Assembly (NCBI GenBank): GCA_963693365.1
Contig: CAVNZM010000012.1
Span: forward strand, 9,052,001 to 9,116,000
Direction of reading: 5' to 3'
Length of the DNA stretch: 64,000 bases
DNA from: Amoebidium appalachense
Lineage: Eukaryota > Ichthyosporea
The position numbers were made by a program, and so were the translations under genes. A model generated the notes under the pieces. The model made no database searches. It had not been told where the DNA came from and saw only the letters and a program-made list of their open reading frames with translations. Shown here piece after piece: positions 1 to 10,031 of this stretch (within the stretch, counting starts at the first letter, position 1; each line of letters begins with the position of its first letter).

Positions 1-1152
1 AAGTGCGAATAAATGTAAGTCTAATAGAAGGATGGAGGGGTGTGTCTTTAAAAATATTAGCCGAGAAGAAAGCTAACCGCTTACGAGCCAACTCTACCCT
101 CTTTTCGACCATATGGGGAAACATAACACCAACAGAATCAACCGGAACACCAAGATATTTGTATTCTGGAACTATAGGTACAGGTTTAGATGATAATGTA
201 AATGTGTGTAAATTGTTAGCTATATCAGGTACAAGAACACCACATTTGTCTATGTTAAGGATCATAAGGTTTGCCTTGCACCACTCTGACACTACATCGA
301 ACAATCTTTGCAGGCGTCTAGGGGTACGGGCAAGGAGGGACAGATCATCAGCATAGAGAAGTGCAGGCGGAAAGTTATTAATAGGGTCATCGTTTTCGGC
401 GTAAATCTTGACAGCCAAATCATCTATAAATAGGTTAAACAAAAAGGGGCTAAGCAATGAACCCTGCAAGAGACCTCTAGTACGAGCAAAACCATATGAA
501 AGATGCCCATTAACCACAGCTCTACCATAGGTTTGAGACAAGAGTGCTTCTAACAGAACACCAATGCAGTGTGGTACACCCCGTGCAGCAAGCTTTTCCC
601 ATAGGAGACCAGGGGAGACAGAATCGTAAGCAGTTTTCCAATCAATAAAGCCAACATATTGTGCACCAACTTGCATAGAATCGTGCAGTGCCATTATTTG
701 AACATAACATGAATTGTTTTTACGAAAAGCGGATTGGCATGGGTGTATGTGAAGAATAGATTGAAACCTAGGGTGATGTGCAAATAACCTAAGTAAGCAA
801 GCTTCAAAGAATCTACGAACAACCTGGGTTAGTGTAATGGGGCGAAAGGATGATATGGGGCCCTCAGAGTCCTTCTTAACTATGGGGATCACTAAGGTAT
901 CTAACCAAGATGACGGGACATGTCCACATTTAACACACCAAGAAAAGAGAGAGCTTAACATGATAGTAAGATCAGGTTTAATAGCACGATCACTTTCCTT
1001 TTGTGGGTAGGAGGGAACAAGGATTTTAAGAAACCCAGCAGGGAGTCCATCAGGTCCACAAGACTTACTAGAGTATCATAGCCTATAACTAGATATCACA
1101 GACCATATGGCATCGGGACTGAAAAAGGGGAGGATCGATTCTATGGGGATAG
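1..1152 (-). pseudogene. LINE ORF2, reverse transcriptase half (5' part of the RT region, truncated by window edge)
   Basis: Continuous minus-strand frame from about 1149 to position 1 with one in-frame TGA at 1076-1078. Visible RT landmarks in order are SCGPDG just after the stop, SFRPITL, AFRKNNSC, FIDWKTAYDSV (the first catalytic aspartate block, about 616-650), GLLQGSLLSPFLFNLFIDD, and the YADD active site at 344-355 followed by LSLLA. The thumb and C-terminal part lie beyond the left edge. The product would copy element RNA at a nicked target. The nonsense codon and the upstream LTR-type insertion make it non-functional. TGA is unlikely to be a sense codon here because other genes use TGG for Trp and end on TGA. 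Confidence 0.85.
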
Positions 1153-1556
1153 TGTTGGAAGTAGAGTCCGCTGTGACTAGGGTCGTCGTGGCGCGCTTGG
1201 GCGCTGACCCGTTTTTTACTGCTTTGAGTGTGTTAACTCCATGACTGAACTCCATGACTTAACTCCATGACTTAACTCCATGTCTGCACCTGGCAGAGAC
1301 GTGGCTTATATACCCGTGGGGCAGCAGTCTGGAATGTAATCCGGATGCCAGGCGCTAATCGGATTGGTTACTTTCATTTAGATATCTCTGGGACCAGTGA
1401 ACCAATCGTTTGCAGTCAAAACACAATTGGCAACATTCCTCAACTATGCAGATGTGCATGTGGTGATCGAGTGTCAGCATGTGTCTATGTACACGGAACC
1501 AATTGTAAAGCTAACATACACATATAGTGGAGTGAGCGTAAGTCTGCACTCCAACA
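1153..1556 (-). repeat. LTR copy 1 of the TRIM-like array
   Basis: 404 bp with TG...CA termini. By eye it is identical to LTR copy 3 throughout, including a short tandem of ACTCCATGACTTA-type units, and differs from the middle copy at many sites. Confidence 0.75.
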
Positions 1557-1859
1557 CCCCTACCCAATTGGAGAAGTGTACACACCACTAGAGAAGAGAG
1601 AGTGAGTGTGGCTGCTTGCAGGGTAGACCGGGGTGTGCATTCCACTGTGGTGCGTGCCCCGCCAATGAAGTGGAATACTTGACGTTGATGTCGCAGGCTG
1701 CTGCGGATGGAGTTTGTGGAAGCGAAAGTCTCTACTTCACGGAAATACGCTCGCGGGTGTAGGGTACAGCCTAGAAGTCGGTTTCTGGGCTCCTCCGTTC
1801 AAGGCGTCGTAGGGGACGTGAAGTTAGAGGCCGCGGTGTCGTGTCTGGGCCCATAACCC

Positions 1860-2250
1860 TGTTGGAAGTAGAGTCCGCTGTGACTAGGGTCGCCGTGGCG
1901 CGCTTGGGCGCTGACCCGTTTTTTACTGCTTTCAGTGTGTTAACTCCATGACTGAACTCCATTACTGAACTCCATGTCTGCACCTGGCAGAGACGTGGTT
2001 TATATACCCGTGGGGCAGCAGTCTGGAATGTAATCCGGATGCCAGGCGCTAATCGGATTGGTTACTTTTATTTAGAGATCTCTGGGACCAGTGAACCAAT
2101 CGTTTGCAGTCAAAACACAATTGGCAACATTCCTCAACTATGCAGATGTGCATGTGGTGATCGAGTGTCAGTGTGTGTCTGTGTACACGGAACCAATTGT
2201 AAAGCTAACATACACATATTGTGGAGTGAGCGTAAGTCTGCACTCCAACA
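1860..2250 (-). repeat. LTR copy 2 (middle, diverged)
   Basis: 391 bp. It lacks one 13-bp unit of the ACTCCATGACTTA tandem and carries about ten substitutions relative to the outer copies (for example GTCGCC for GTCGTC, and AGAGATC for AGATATC). The adjacent internal segments also differ slightly from each other. Confidence 0.75.
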
Positions 2251-2552
2251 CCCCTACCCAATTGGAGAAGTGTACACACCACTAGAGAAGAGAGAGTGAG
2301 TGTGGCTACTTGCAGGGTAGACCGGGGTGTGCATTCCACTGTGGTGCTTGCCCCGCCAATGAAGTGGAATACTTGACGTTGATGTCGCAGGCTGCTGCGG
2401 ATGGAGTTTGTGGAAGCGAAAGTCTCTACTTCACGGAAATACGCTCGCGGGTGTAGGGTACAGCCTAGAAGTCGGGTTCTGGCTCCTCCGTTCAAGGCGT
2501 CGTAGGGGACGTGAAGTTAGAGGCCGCGGTGTCGTGTCTGGGCCCATAACCC

Positions 2553-2956
2553 TGTTGGAAGTAGAGTCCGCTGTGACTAGGGTCGTCGTGGCGCGCTTGG
2601 GCGCTGACCCGTTTTTTACTGCTTTGAGTGTGTTAACTCCATGACTGAACTCCATGACTTAACTCCATGACTTAACTCCATGTCTGCACCTGGCAGAGAC
2701 GTGGCTTATATACCCGTGGGGCAGCAGTCTGGAATGTAATCCGGATGCCAGGCGCTAATCGGATTGGTTACTTTCATTTAGATATCTCTGGGACCAGTGA
2801 ACCAATCGTTTGCAGTCAAAACACAATTGGCAACATTCCTCAACTATGCAGATGTGCATGTGGTGATCGAGTGTCAGCATGTGTCTATGTACACGGAACC
2901 AATTGTAAAGCTAACATACACATATAGTGGAGTGAGCGTAAGTCTGCACTCCAACA
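2553..2956 (-). repeat. LTR copy 3 of the TRIM-like array
   Basis: 404 bp, TGTTGGA...TCCAACA, followed directly by resumed LINE ORF2 sequence at 2957. It is indistinguishable from LTR copy 1 by eye. Confidence 0.75.
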
Positions 2957-4082
2957 TAGATGGGTCTACAGGCCACACAATAGGTTTCTGAGCGGGGGTC
3001 CTATCTTTAAACAGTTCCGAGAAATACTTATCAGAGTCTATGAGGGGGTCTCCAGTGGTATCACCAATAATACGAGCAGGGGGGCCAAATCGATTCATAC
3101 TAGCAAGCCGGCGCAAGCTTTCCTTTTGAGACAGGGGTTCACCTAGTCTAGCGGGAGTGGTGTTTGGTAACAAGAGAGCATCGGGATATTCCTTCCTACC
3201 ACCGCCAGCATAATCACCGAGATCTATCAAATCATCAACAATAAAGTTAGTGCATGTATCTAGTACGAGATGTGAATCTGGCCTGGCTTGTGCAGATTCT
3301 AATAGGCGCATATATATAGGGTGTTTCGTAGCATAGCATACACATACATCAACTCTACCCCACTGTGACTTAAGCTGGGATAGACGGAGGCGAAAGGTGG
3401 GAGGGGGAGGGGGGAGCAGATCAAGGGAGATCTTAGGTAGGAAAAGGATAGGAGAGTGGTCAGATGACCTAGAGAGGTTAGGAGGGAGAGAGAGTTTTGA
3501 CATGGTTGATGGCCAAAAGGCCACTCCCCAGTCGGTGTTGTGGGCATGGGATATTTGAGGGAACCGCAAAGTGTGACTTTGGACATACCTTGCTAAAGGG
3601 ATAGCACGCTCCGGGGGCTTAGATGGGTACCCGACACTCACTTGCAGTGTGTCTGTGTGGTGGAGTCGCGTGTTAAAATCACCTAAAATAACAGTGGACA
3701 TTGGTAACTGTGACAACTCGTGAGTCAATTCGACAACCGACATAGATGGTGGGTAATATACAAAAGTAAAAACATTAGAAAGAAACTCTATAGAAACCGA
3801 GAATTCCGTTTTTGCTACCGGTTTGCACTTCACTCTCACGTGTGGTGCGGCAAGTACAATAATGCCTCGGTTTTTCGCGTAACCGGGGTGTGTGGATGTG
3901 TCGACCAATGTAGAGTTGAATTTGTGGTGGTTTTTAAACTGTGTTTCGCAAATCACTGTAAACGTGTGGTTGTTTGTCTGTTGTTGTATGTAGCTGATTT
4001 TATCGTCGAGTGTCCCGGGGGGGAGGCCCTTTTGGGGGCCCAGTGTCCGAGCATTCCAGAAGAAGAAGGATAAATTAGGCAT
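2957..4082 (-). CDS. LINE ORF2, N-terminal apurinic/apyrimidinic endonuclease domain
   Basis: Frame opens at an ATG (4080-4082) with FFWNARTL, then ICETQ (metal-binding Glu), VILGDFNTR (catalytic Asp/Asn block) and SRSDHSPILF (Asp/His block). This is the exonuclease-endonuclease-phosphatase fold order used by LINEs to nick target DNA. Native sequence runs to about 2957; the remaining ~27 codons of the open frame read into the inserted LTR element. The start overlaps the ORF1 stop in ATGCCTAA (4075-4082), which suggests reinitiation or coupled translation. The C-terminal RT is displaced to 1-1152. Confidence 0.85.
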
Positions 4083-5259
4083 CGGTTTGGTCCGACACCT
4101 GTGGGGTTGGTTCCCACTTGTCGCTTACGGGGTCGTATGCACGACCTTCCGCCAGCGCGAACAGTTCGCAGAAGAGCTCGATTTCCATCTCGCATCGGCG
4201 TTTGCGCTCGAGCAGTTTCTCACCAGAAAACATTGGTTCCTTCGTGTCCGTGTCTATCACGCTCGTAGCATCGTTTTCCAACTTTGCGAGGAACTCTTTT
4301 GCCTTGCTGATGCGTACACGACAACGTGTGGCGCACGCATTCTTAGCAGACACTTTACGTTCTTTGTCTGCTTTCTGAATGTTTTCCGGCGCGCATGGGT
4401 CGTAGCTTGGGAGGTGGGTGAAGAAGCTTCCACACCCCTTTGTCGCGTCACGGATGAACGCACGGTTATAGTCGCCCCGTACTGCTACTTCCAGCACATC
4501 GTATCCAATGAAGGACAGACAAAGGATGCGAGAGCACCGGAAGCCGAGAGCCTTGAAGATGGACCACATGGCCCTGTGTGGGCGTCTGCCGTGCTTGACT
4601 TTGAAATACACCCTCTCGTATTTGGGTGGGATGTTGATGTTACCGTTTGCTTGGGTGTTCCCCTTAGCCGGCGGTTTGGGAGGGGAGTTGCGGCGGTACT
4701 CGTTGCCTGCAAGAATGCTGGCATATGTTTCCTTGGCAATTTGGCGGAGCTCGGGTGTTTTACGAGAGTTCGCATATTCTAGGAACTCTGCCGGGAGCTG
4801 TGCTTCCGGTCCTGTGTTGTTTTGTGTTGGGGTGGAAATGTCTCCGTCGCGAGATGTTTGCTCATGAGTTTTGGGGTTTTGCGATCCACTAATGTTTAGC
4901 TGGGCTGTGAGTGAATCAATGGTGAGCTTGAGTTGGGTATTTTCTGTTTGGAGTTTTTCTATCATGTTCTTGAGTGGTAACAGCTCATTTAGCTGTTTCT
5001 TAACGAGGGCAAGTTCTGCCAGTACTGTATCAACCGAAAGTTTCGGCATGGTTGTTATTGTGTTTCTACGGAGTGGTGTGGTGTTATTCTGAATGGGTAG
5101 TGTATTGTAAATAGGTGTTGCGCTTAGTCTAAGGCGATGTTTTTCTGGTTGTGCATCTGTGGTAGGTGTATCTGCTGGACGTTTTAATGGTCGCACATGT
5201 GTGATGGGTGTAGATGGAACTTTGAAAGAGGTTCTGAAACGATTATAGGCATGTGCCAT
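4075..5259 (-). CDS. LINE ORF1 protein (coiled-coil, RNA-binding type)
   Basis: 394-codon frame directly upstream of ORF2. The N-terminal ~70 residues are Thr/Pro-rich and basic. Residues ~75-120 form a Leu/Ile heptad-like coiled coil, with LVKKQLNELLPLKNMIEKL visible. A polar linker follows, then a conserved-looking C-terminal domain (from about residue 215) with GRRPHRAMWSIFKALGF and a Cys/Lys-rich stretch. This matches the general build of LINE ORF1 proteins, which trimerise and bind element RNA. No CCHC knuckle is seen. The start is the first ATG; a 4-copy 18-bp minisatellite lies about 110 bp upstream. Confidence 0.75.
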   Translation of the reverse strand: MAHAYNRFRTSFKVPSTPITHVRPLKRPADTPTTDAQPEKHRLRLSATPIYNTLPIQNNTTPLRRNTITTMPKLSVDTVLAELALVKKQLNELLPLKNMIEKLQTENTQLKLTIDSLTAQLNISGSQNPKTHEQTSRDGDISTPTQNNTGPEAQLPAEFLEYANSRKTPELRQIAKETYASILAGNEYRRNSPPKPPAKGNTQANGNINIPPKYERVYFKVKHGRRPHRAMWSIFKALGFRCSRILCLSFIGYDVLEVAVRGDYNRAFIRDATKGCGSFFTHLPSYDPCAPENIQKADKERKVSAKNACATRCRVRISKAKEFLAKLENDATSVIDTDTKEPMFSGEKLLERKRRCEMEIELFCELFALAEGRAYDPVSDKWEPTPQVSDQTDA

Positions 5260-5370
5260 GACATGGATGGGGGTGTTCCCCGGCCCTTAGGGCCACGGAT
5301 GGCCTGGTTTAGGGGTGGATGCGCGAAGGATACTATTTATTAGCAGATAATAAAAAGCGACATTTGAATC

Positions 5371-5442
5371 GATGTGTGCGACTGAATCGATGTGTGCGAC
5401 TGAAAAGATGTGTGCGACTGAAAAGATGTGTGCGACTGAAAA
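5371..5442 (+). repeat. 18-bp minisatellite, 4 copies
   Basis: Four head-to-tail units of GATGTGTGCGACTGAAWM type, two ending AATC and two ending AAAA. It lies upstream of LINE ORF1 in transcription direction, where promoter monomers occur in some LINEs. It is open in both strands' frames but has no sign of being coding. Confidence 0.7.
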
Positions 5443-5519
5443 GCATACCTCAGTCACACTTCTCCTTATTTTGGTATCAACGTGCCACCACACATGTCAC
5501 CTCTTTCTCCAGCTGAACA

Positions 5520-5880
5520 CCCCTCCTTCTCCCCCCCCCCCCTCCCCCCCCTCTCCCCCTTCCCCCGCCCACACACGCGCACATCACAAACACAAAACAC
5601 ACATGTACACAAGGCCCACCGTCCCCTCCGCGCTGGATCCGGACGGCTAGTGCGGGACCGGTGCCCTCCCGCCAAAGAGACGCATGCATACACTGACATT
5701 GAGACACCTCTCCACATGTCCCTCTGGGCGCCTCTTCCATCCCTCCCCTCTCTCCTTCGGCGTCCCCGCCCCCCCCCCCCCCCCCCCCCCCCCCCCGCCG
5801 CCGCCCTAGGCCCCCCTCCTCCTCTCCTCCCCCTCCCCCCCCCCCCCACCTCCTTCCCCCGACCTCGACCCCTACCCACG
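5520..5880. repeat. Pyrimidine-rich low-complexity block with C tracts
   Basis: Poly-C and CCT/CCCT runs (5529-5570, 5766-5800, 5835-5850) around a short unique stretch. The long Pro and Gly frames on both strands are composition artefacts. Confidence 0.8.
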
Positions 5881-6920
5881 GCTTGGCACAGTACATATGT
5901 ACTCTATTCCTATAGTTCGTGTAAGGGCAGCCCGAGGGTATAATCGAAATGAAGGTCTCCAGTCGGTACTTCTCGACATGACCTCTCAAATTTGTGTCAC
6001 ATAAATTTCCGTCAGTTCGGATTAGACAACTTCATATTTGCTTTTAATAAACATACAGGTGAATGTGCGGGCTCCTTGGTCAGAACTTGAACTGTGTATT
6101 CGCCATATATGGACACTTTAGATAAAAGCCCACTATGTCATGGTCGCTATCGTCCATGTCGGCATTTCTCCAGAAATATTACTTAACATGGTACTGTAAT
6201 TCTGCAATTTCAAAAAAGGTGTAGCCAAAGCCACTGTAACGCAAGTGACGTAACCAGTACCTCATATTTAACATGCAGCGTCACAACGAGATATGTCAAT
6301 ATCGACTTAGGTATTAAGTTCTAAAGGTTACGCTGAGAGGGGAGAGTCAGACTCGAGAGCTATCAGGCATTTCTACGGAAAGGGTCGCCCGCAACTTGTA
6401 GATATATGCAAATCATTGATATCAATGATATGCGACCTGCGGGGGACCCCTTATAATAGAAATAGCTCGAGAACTTAATGATTATGGGGGAGTAATCCAA
6501 ATCTGGAGTTACTGTGTATGTAGCAAACCCAACACTCTAAAAAATATAAATATCGAAAATTCGCAGTTTTTGGCTTGTCGTCACAAAGCTGCAAGGCCAG
6601 CAGGTTATAATTAACAAGTATAGTTGCACGTCTGACCATAATTGGAAGTTCAATTGTATATGGAAAGTGTTACAACTGCATGCCGTGGTCGTCACATTAC
6701 AATCTATGCCAAGAGATGAAGTATCGTGAGTGTGCACACGTATGAGCAAATGCAAGGCACACCATCCGCATGTGTCCAGATCTCATACTTACCATATATG
6801 GTATGAGTGTGTGTATAGCCAATAGGAAGCGTTTGTCATAATAGTGTCATGCAGTTACAAACAGACTAATGTCTTTTTGTAGACCAGTCACACTTCCAAC
6901 CAGGCCCTCCTCCGCCCCGC
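5880..6920. other. Non-coding AT-richer interval
   Basis: No frame longer than ~70 codons and no convincing exon. An imperfect palindrome is centred near 6410-6430 (ATCATTGATATCAATGAT) and flanked by related GGGTC...CCCGCA arms at 6383-6395 and 6437-6450, so part of the region may be an eroded foldback element. Confidence 0.5.
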
Positions 6921-6939
6921 TCCGCTTCTCTCCCTTCTT

Positions 6940-6944
6940 CCTCC

Positions 6945-6993
<49 letters not shown>

Positions 6994-7897
6994 ACACACG
7001 TGGGGACGACCATCATCATCTGCTCTGATTACCACAAGACTCTGCCTACATCCCCTCAAAACCGTAGAACGGTTTGCACGAACTCACACTGTATTTCGCA
7101 CTATAGCGTAGCCTATAGGCATATATATTCACCCGTACGTCATCGAGTTTCACGAAGACTTATAAATGCCTTTATTGTTGAAGCGAATAAGATTAAATAT
7201 TAATTTATCGTGGCATCAAGGCCCGGAGAAAGGTGACTGTGACTTAGTACACACTAACAAAACGACATGTTGATGCAACATGTACGGGGGAATTACTCTG
7301 ATATAGTAAATATTATTGCACACCAAGTTGCAAAAAAAAAGACACAACACCAATTGAAAGCTTACAGTAAGGACTCAGTTAACACTAAAAAGTAATACGC
7401 TGCCATTATGATATAGCATATGTATACTAGTATACAGTTACCATATCTGAATCTACAGGGCCCCGGCCTCTTATGCAGCCATTGTAGCGATAAGAAATCG
7501 AACTTAGTAACAGCACTACAACATTATTAAGTACCTATATACGACAATCAACATATACATTAAAAAGGAATCCGACCTACACTCAGGTAACACAATTGCA
7601 AACGGTTTATAGTTACTGTGCAGAGGCAGTCCGACAGTGATCGGTGTGGCGGTGGTAAAAACACCGAATCACTAATCCATATGACCGTTGCAGTATGTGT
7701 GCAATTTGCACTTGCATGTGAATTTGGTGCCAGCAAGTTGTGTCTCATGCCTTACGGTATGGGTGTGTGTCGTGTGTGTGCGCGCGCACAAACGCGTGTG
7801 TGTGCGCGCGTGTTTGTATGATGCGTCTGAGTGTGTGTATGTGTGTGCGTGTGCATGTGTGTATGCTTTGCGTGCATGTACATATGTGCACGAGCAC
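6940..7897. other. C tract, (CA)n and TG-rich interval
   Basis: A C run with (CA)n at 6943-6995, unique AT-rich sequence 7100-7600, then TG/CG-alternating sequence 7760-7870. A possible 42-nt minus-strand exon lies at about 7009-7050 (14 residues, SLVVIRADDDGRPH), with ag before and a GTGTGT donor after, but nothing ties it to a gene. Confidence 0.4.
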
Positions 7898-8634
7898 CTA
7901 TGCGCCATTTACATTCAGATATGCAAGATATTGGCGCCAGTATGATGGTGGCCCGGCCCAGGCGTCATCGACCAGGGTGCGGTCGGTGGGATAAAAATAG
8001 CGCTGCCCGTAGCCCTGCGCCACCACAGCCTCGTTGGCTGCAAATGCAGCACTGGCCCTGTGCCCAAATATAGTAAGTGCCTTATATGGAAAGTCCCTTT
8101 CATGGTATATAGCGTGAATGGTTACACAGTATGCCCTTATGATAAAAATTTCCTTTTGGTAGTGTGGTTCGGTTTTACCATGAGTGCTGGCATATCAGCA
8201 TATTCTTTTGTTGTGACCCCATGAAAGTATATGTGTCCCGATTATTCCTGATAACAGTATCATCCACTAAGTTTGTGCGTGTGCGGCATTGAGATTTCGA
8301 TGGAGTAGGTGGACAAATATGCAGCTGGGGACAGGACGGGAGGCCGGTGGTGTGTGATTGGGGGGTAGTTGTGGCTGTGGCTGGGGTGGGAAGGAGGGTA
8401 GGGAGAAAAAAAGCAGGGAGGGACAGTAGGGACCATCAGGCAACACAAACATCATCGGGCCACGTGCCACTGGCACACAGGCACAAACAATAAAACACAT
8501 GTACAACACATGAGCATGCATACACGCACACAAACACCTACCACCTGGGGATGCCTGCACACACGTGCACAGACACACGCATCCCAAGACACATAAGCAG
8601 ACGTTTACCGTAATGTCATCAATACGCACGACAC
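7898..8634 (-). CDS. Small spliced gene, unknown function (3 exons seen)
   Basis: Minus-strand exons at 8609-8634, 8179-8324 and 7898-8057. The middle exon follows the acceptor CCTGTCCCCAG and ends in the donor GTAAAA; the last follows GGGCACAG and ends in TAG (7898-7900). Exon phases fit: 8179 leaves two bases (TG) completed by G to give Trp. The middle exon reads, in part, NLVDDTVIRNNRDTYTF; the last reads VVAQGYGQRYFYPTDRTLVD and ends YLNVNGA. The last intron is about 121 nt. I do not recognise the protein. The 26-nt first exon is tentative, and further 5' exons would lie in or beyond the C-tract block at 8640-9150. Confidence 0.5.
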
Positions 8635-8639
8635 CTCAG

Positions 8640-9150
8640 TGGAGGGGGGGGGGGGGGGGAGGGGGATGTGGGGAGGGTGAGGGTGTGGGGGGTGCAGGGG
8701 CTACAGCTTCTATCAGCTCTCTGATCTTTTTTGTGCTTTGCTCCCCTCTCTCCCTTCCCCTCCTCACCCACCCCGTGCTACCCCCCCCCCCCCCCCCCCC
8801 CCCCCACAAAAAAAAGAAAGAAAAGCAAAGAATACATCCCCCCCCCCCCCTCCCCCCCCCCTCTCCTCTTTCCCACCTTTCCTCTCCCTCCTGCCCTTCC
8901 TCCCGTCTCCGGTCCCCCCCCCCCCTCCCCCCCCCCCCCCCCCCTTCCCCCCGCTTCCCCCTTTTCCTCACCCTTCCCTCCCATCCAGTCCCCTGCCCCT
9001 GCCATCCCCCTCCCCTCCCTCTCATTTCCCTTCCACGCCCTTCCCCTCCTCCCCCCTCCCCTCCCCCCTGCAACCCCCTACCCACCCCCTCCCCTCTCCC
9101 TCCCTCCCCTCCCATCCCCCCCCCAGATCCCCCCCCCACCCCCCCAGAGA
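8640..9150. repeat. Poly-G / pyrimidine-rich tract block
   Basis: G run at 8643-8660, then C/T-only sequence to ~9145 with C runs of 20-28 bases. The counterpart in the other arm is a purine block at 50130-50535. Long Pro/Gly frames here are artefacts. Confidence 0.85.
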
Positions 9151-9599
9151 TGCAGTAGGGCCGATTGTTGTCCCCCCAGCAGCAGAGACCACGGCAAACT
9201 GAATCTGATTGGCTAGCACGTGCACACACGTGATTGGCTAATTGTCATCTGAGGACGCACTTGGGCCCACTTGTATGAAATGTTCCTGCTATCGCTTTTG
9301 TTCGGTTAAGTTTGCTGGCTGCTTAGCTTTGATACATAGGTTAGTGCATGGCCATATGTCCCTATCGAATTTAGGGAATTAGGATGTACAAGTGTGGTGT
9401 GCATAAGTTACACTTTTATTGCGTTTTGGCGTGAAGGCTAGACGCAGAATGGAGGCATGGGGCAACCATACTATTGCCAATCAGATGTACGGTTTATATT
9501 GGAGGAATAACCATATATGGGAATATATAGTGTGCAAAAATGTTTGACGCACCACTGCATGGTGTTTGTGGTTTTGCATCCTGTGTTAGTGTGCGCCTT

Positions 9600-9930
9600 A
9601 AGCATAATGTGCGTGTACGTGTGTGTGTGTGTGTAGTGCGTGCTCGCATGATGTTTATGCACGTGTTGTCGGTGTATGAGTTGAAATGCTCAAGTAAATG
9701 TTGTTTGTCTTAGAACTGCATATTTCTTTTTACCATATTAATTAACCACATCATGATACAAAACTGCGGTCTTCCACCACGGGCACAAGTACATACACGC
9801 ACGCACGCACGCCCGCACGCCCGCACGCATGCACGCACGCGCACATAACACACACACACACACATACACATTTATTCACACACACACACGCACGCACGCA
9901 TGCATTCACACACACACAGTGATAGCAGAT
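9600..9930. repeat. CA/TG and CGCA repeats downstream of the KCTD gene
   Basis: TG repeats at 9617-9640 and ACGC/CA repeats at 9795-9920. The corresponding part of the other arm at 49380-49455 is a (TG)n, so the repeat type is conserved but its length is not. Confidence 0.7.
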
Positions 9931-10031
9931 GTGTTGAACTACAATCAATTTCAATCTATCATGTCACCTATAGCCTAACTCCACACATTATTTGCCAATC
10001 CAACTAGCACTCAGTTCCAGTCGTAAACCCC

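Larger units (their letters stand above)
1153..2956 (-). mobile_element. TRIM-like LTR element in tandem form (LTR-int-LTR-int-LTR)
   Basis: Three copies of a ~400-bp direct repeat (1153-1556, 1860-2250, 2553-2956) alternate with two ~303-bp internal segments (1557-1859, 2251-2552). Each repeat starts TGTTGGA and ends TCCAACA, the TG...CA ends typical of LTRs. Neither internal segment holds a protein gene, as in terminal-repeat retrotransposons in miniature. On the minus strand the sequence just before the downstream LTR is GGGTAGGGG, a plausible polypurine tract, and each LTR has a TATATAAG box, so minus orientation is favoured. Flanks share only TAG (1150-1152 and 2957-2959), so the target duplication is short or eroded. 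The element sits inside LINE ORF2. Confidence 0.75.
1..5259 (-). mobile_element. Non-LTR (LINE) retrotransposon, two ORFs, split by an LTR-type insert
   Basis: A minus-strand LINE-like element runs leftwards from ORF1 (4075-5259) through an apurinic-endonuclease region (2957-4082) to a reverse transcriptase that continues past position 1. The element is interrupted at 1153-2956 by a tandem miniature LTR element. Removing the insert together with one copy of a 3-bp flank (TAG) rejoins the ORF2 frame exactly, so the two ORF2 halves were one gene. The 3' end, including any tail, lies outside the window. One in-frame TGA upstream of the RT (1076-1078) and the insertion show that this copy is dead. 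The layout of a coiled-coil ORF1 plus EN-RT ORF2 is L1-like or CR1-like; the clade was not determined. Confidence 0.85.

Noticed and set aside
1076-1078. In-frame TGA in the RT region as a sense codon
   Set aside because: Other genes here use TGG for Trp and some frames end on TGA. A nonsense mutation in a dead element is simpler.
1345-2991. Repeated 60- to 96-codon frames at 1345, 2039 and 2745
   Set aside because: They are the same frame in three LTR copies; the frame ends differ and no retroviral-type protein is encoded.
4087-4782. 231-codon plus-strand frame
   Set aside because: Antisense shadow of LINE ORF1.
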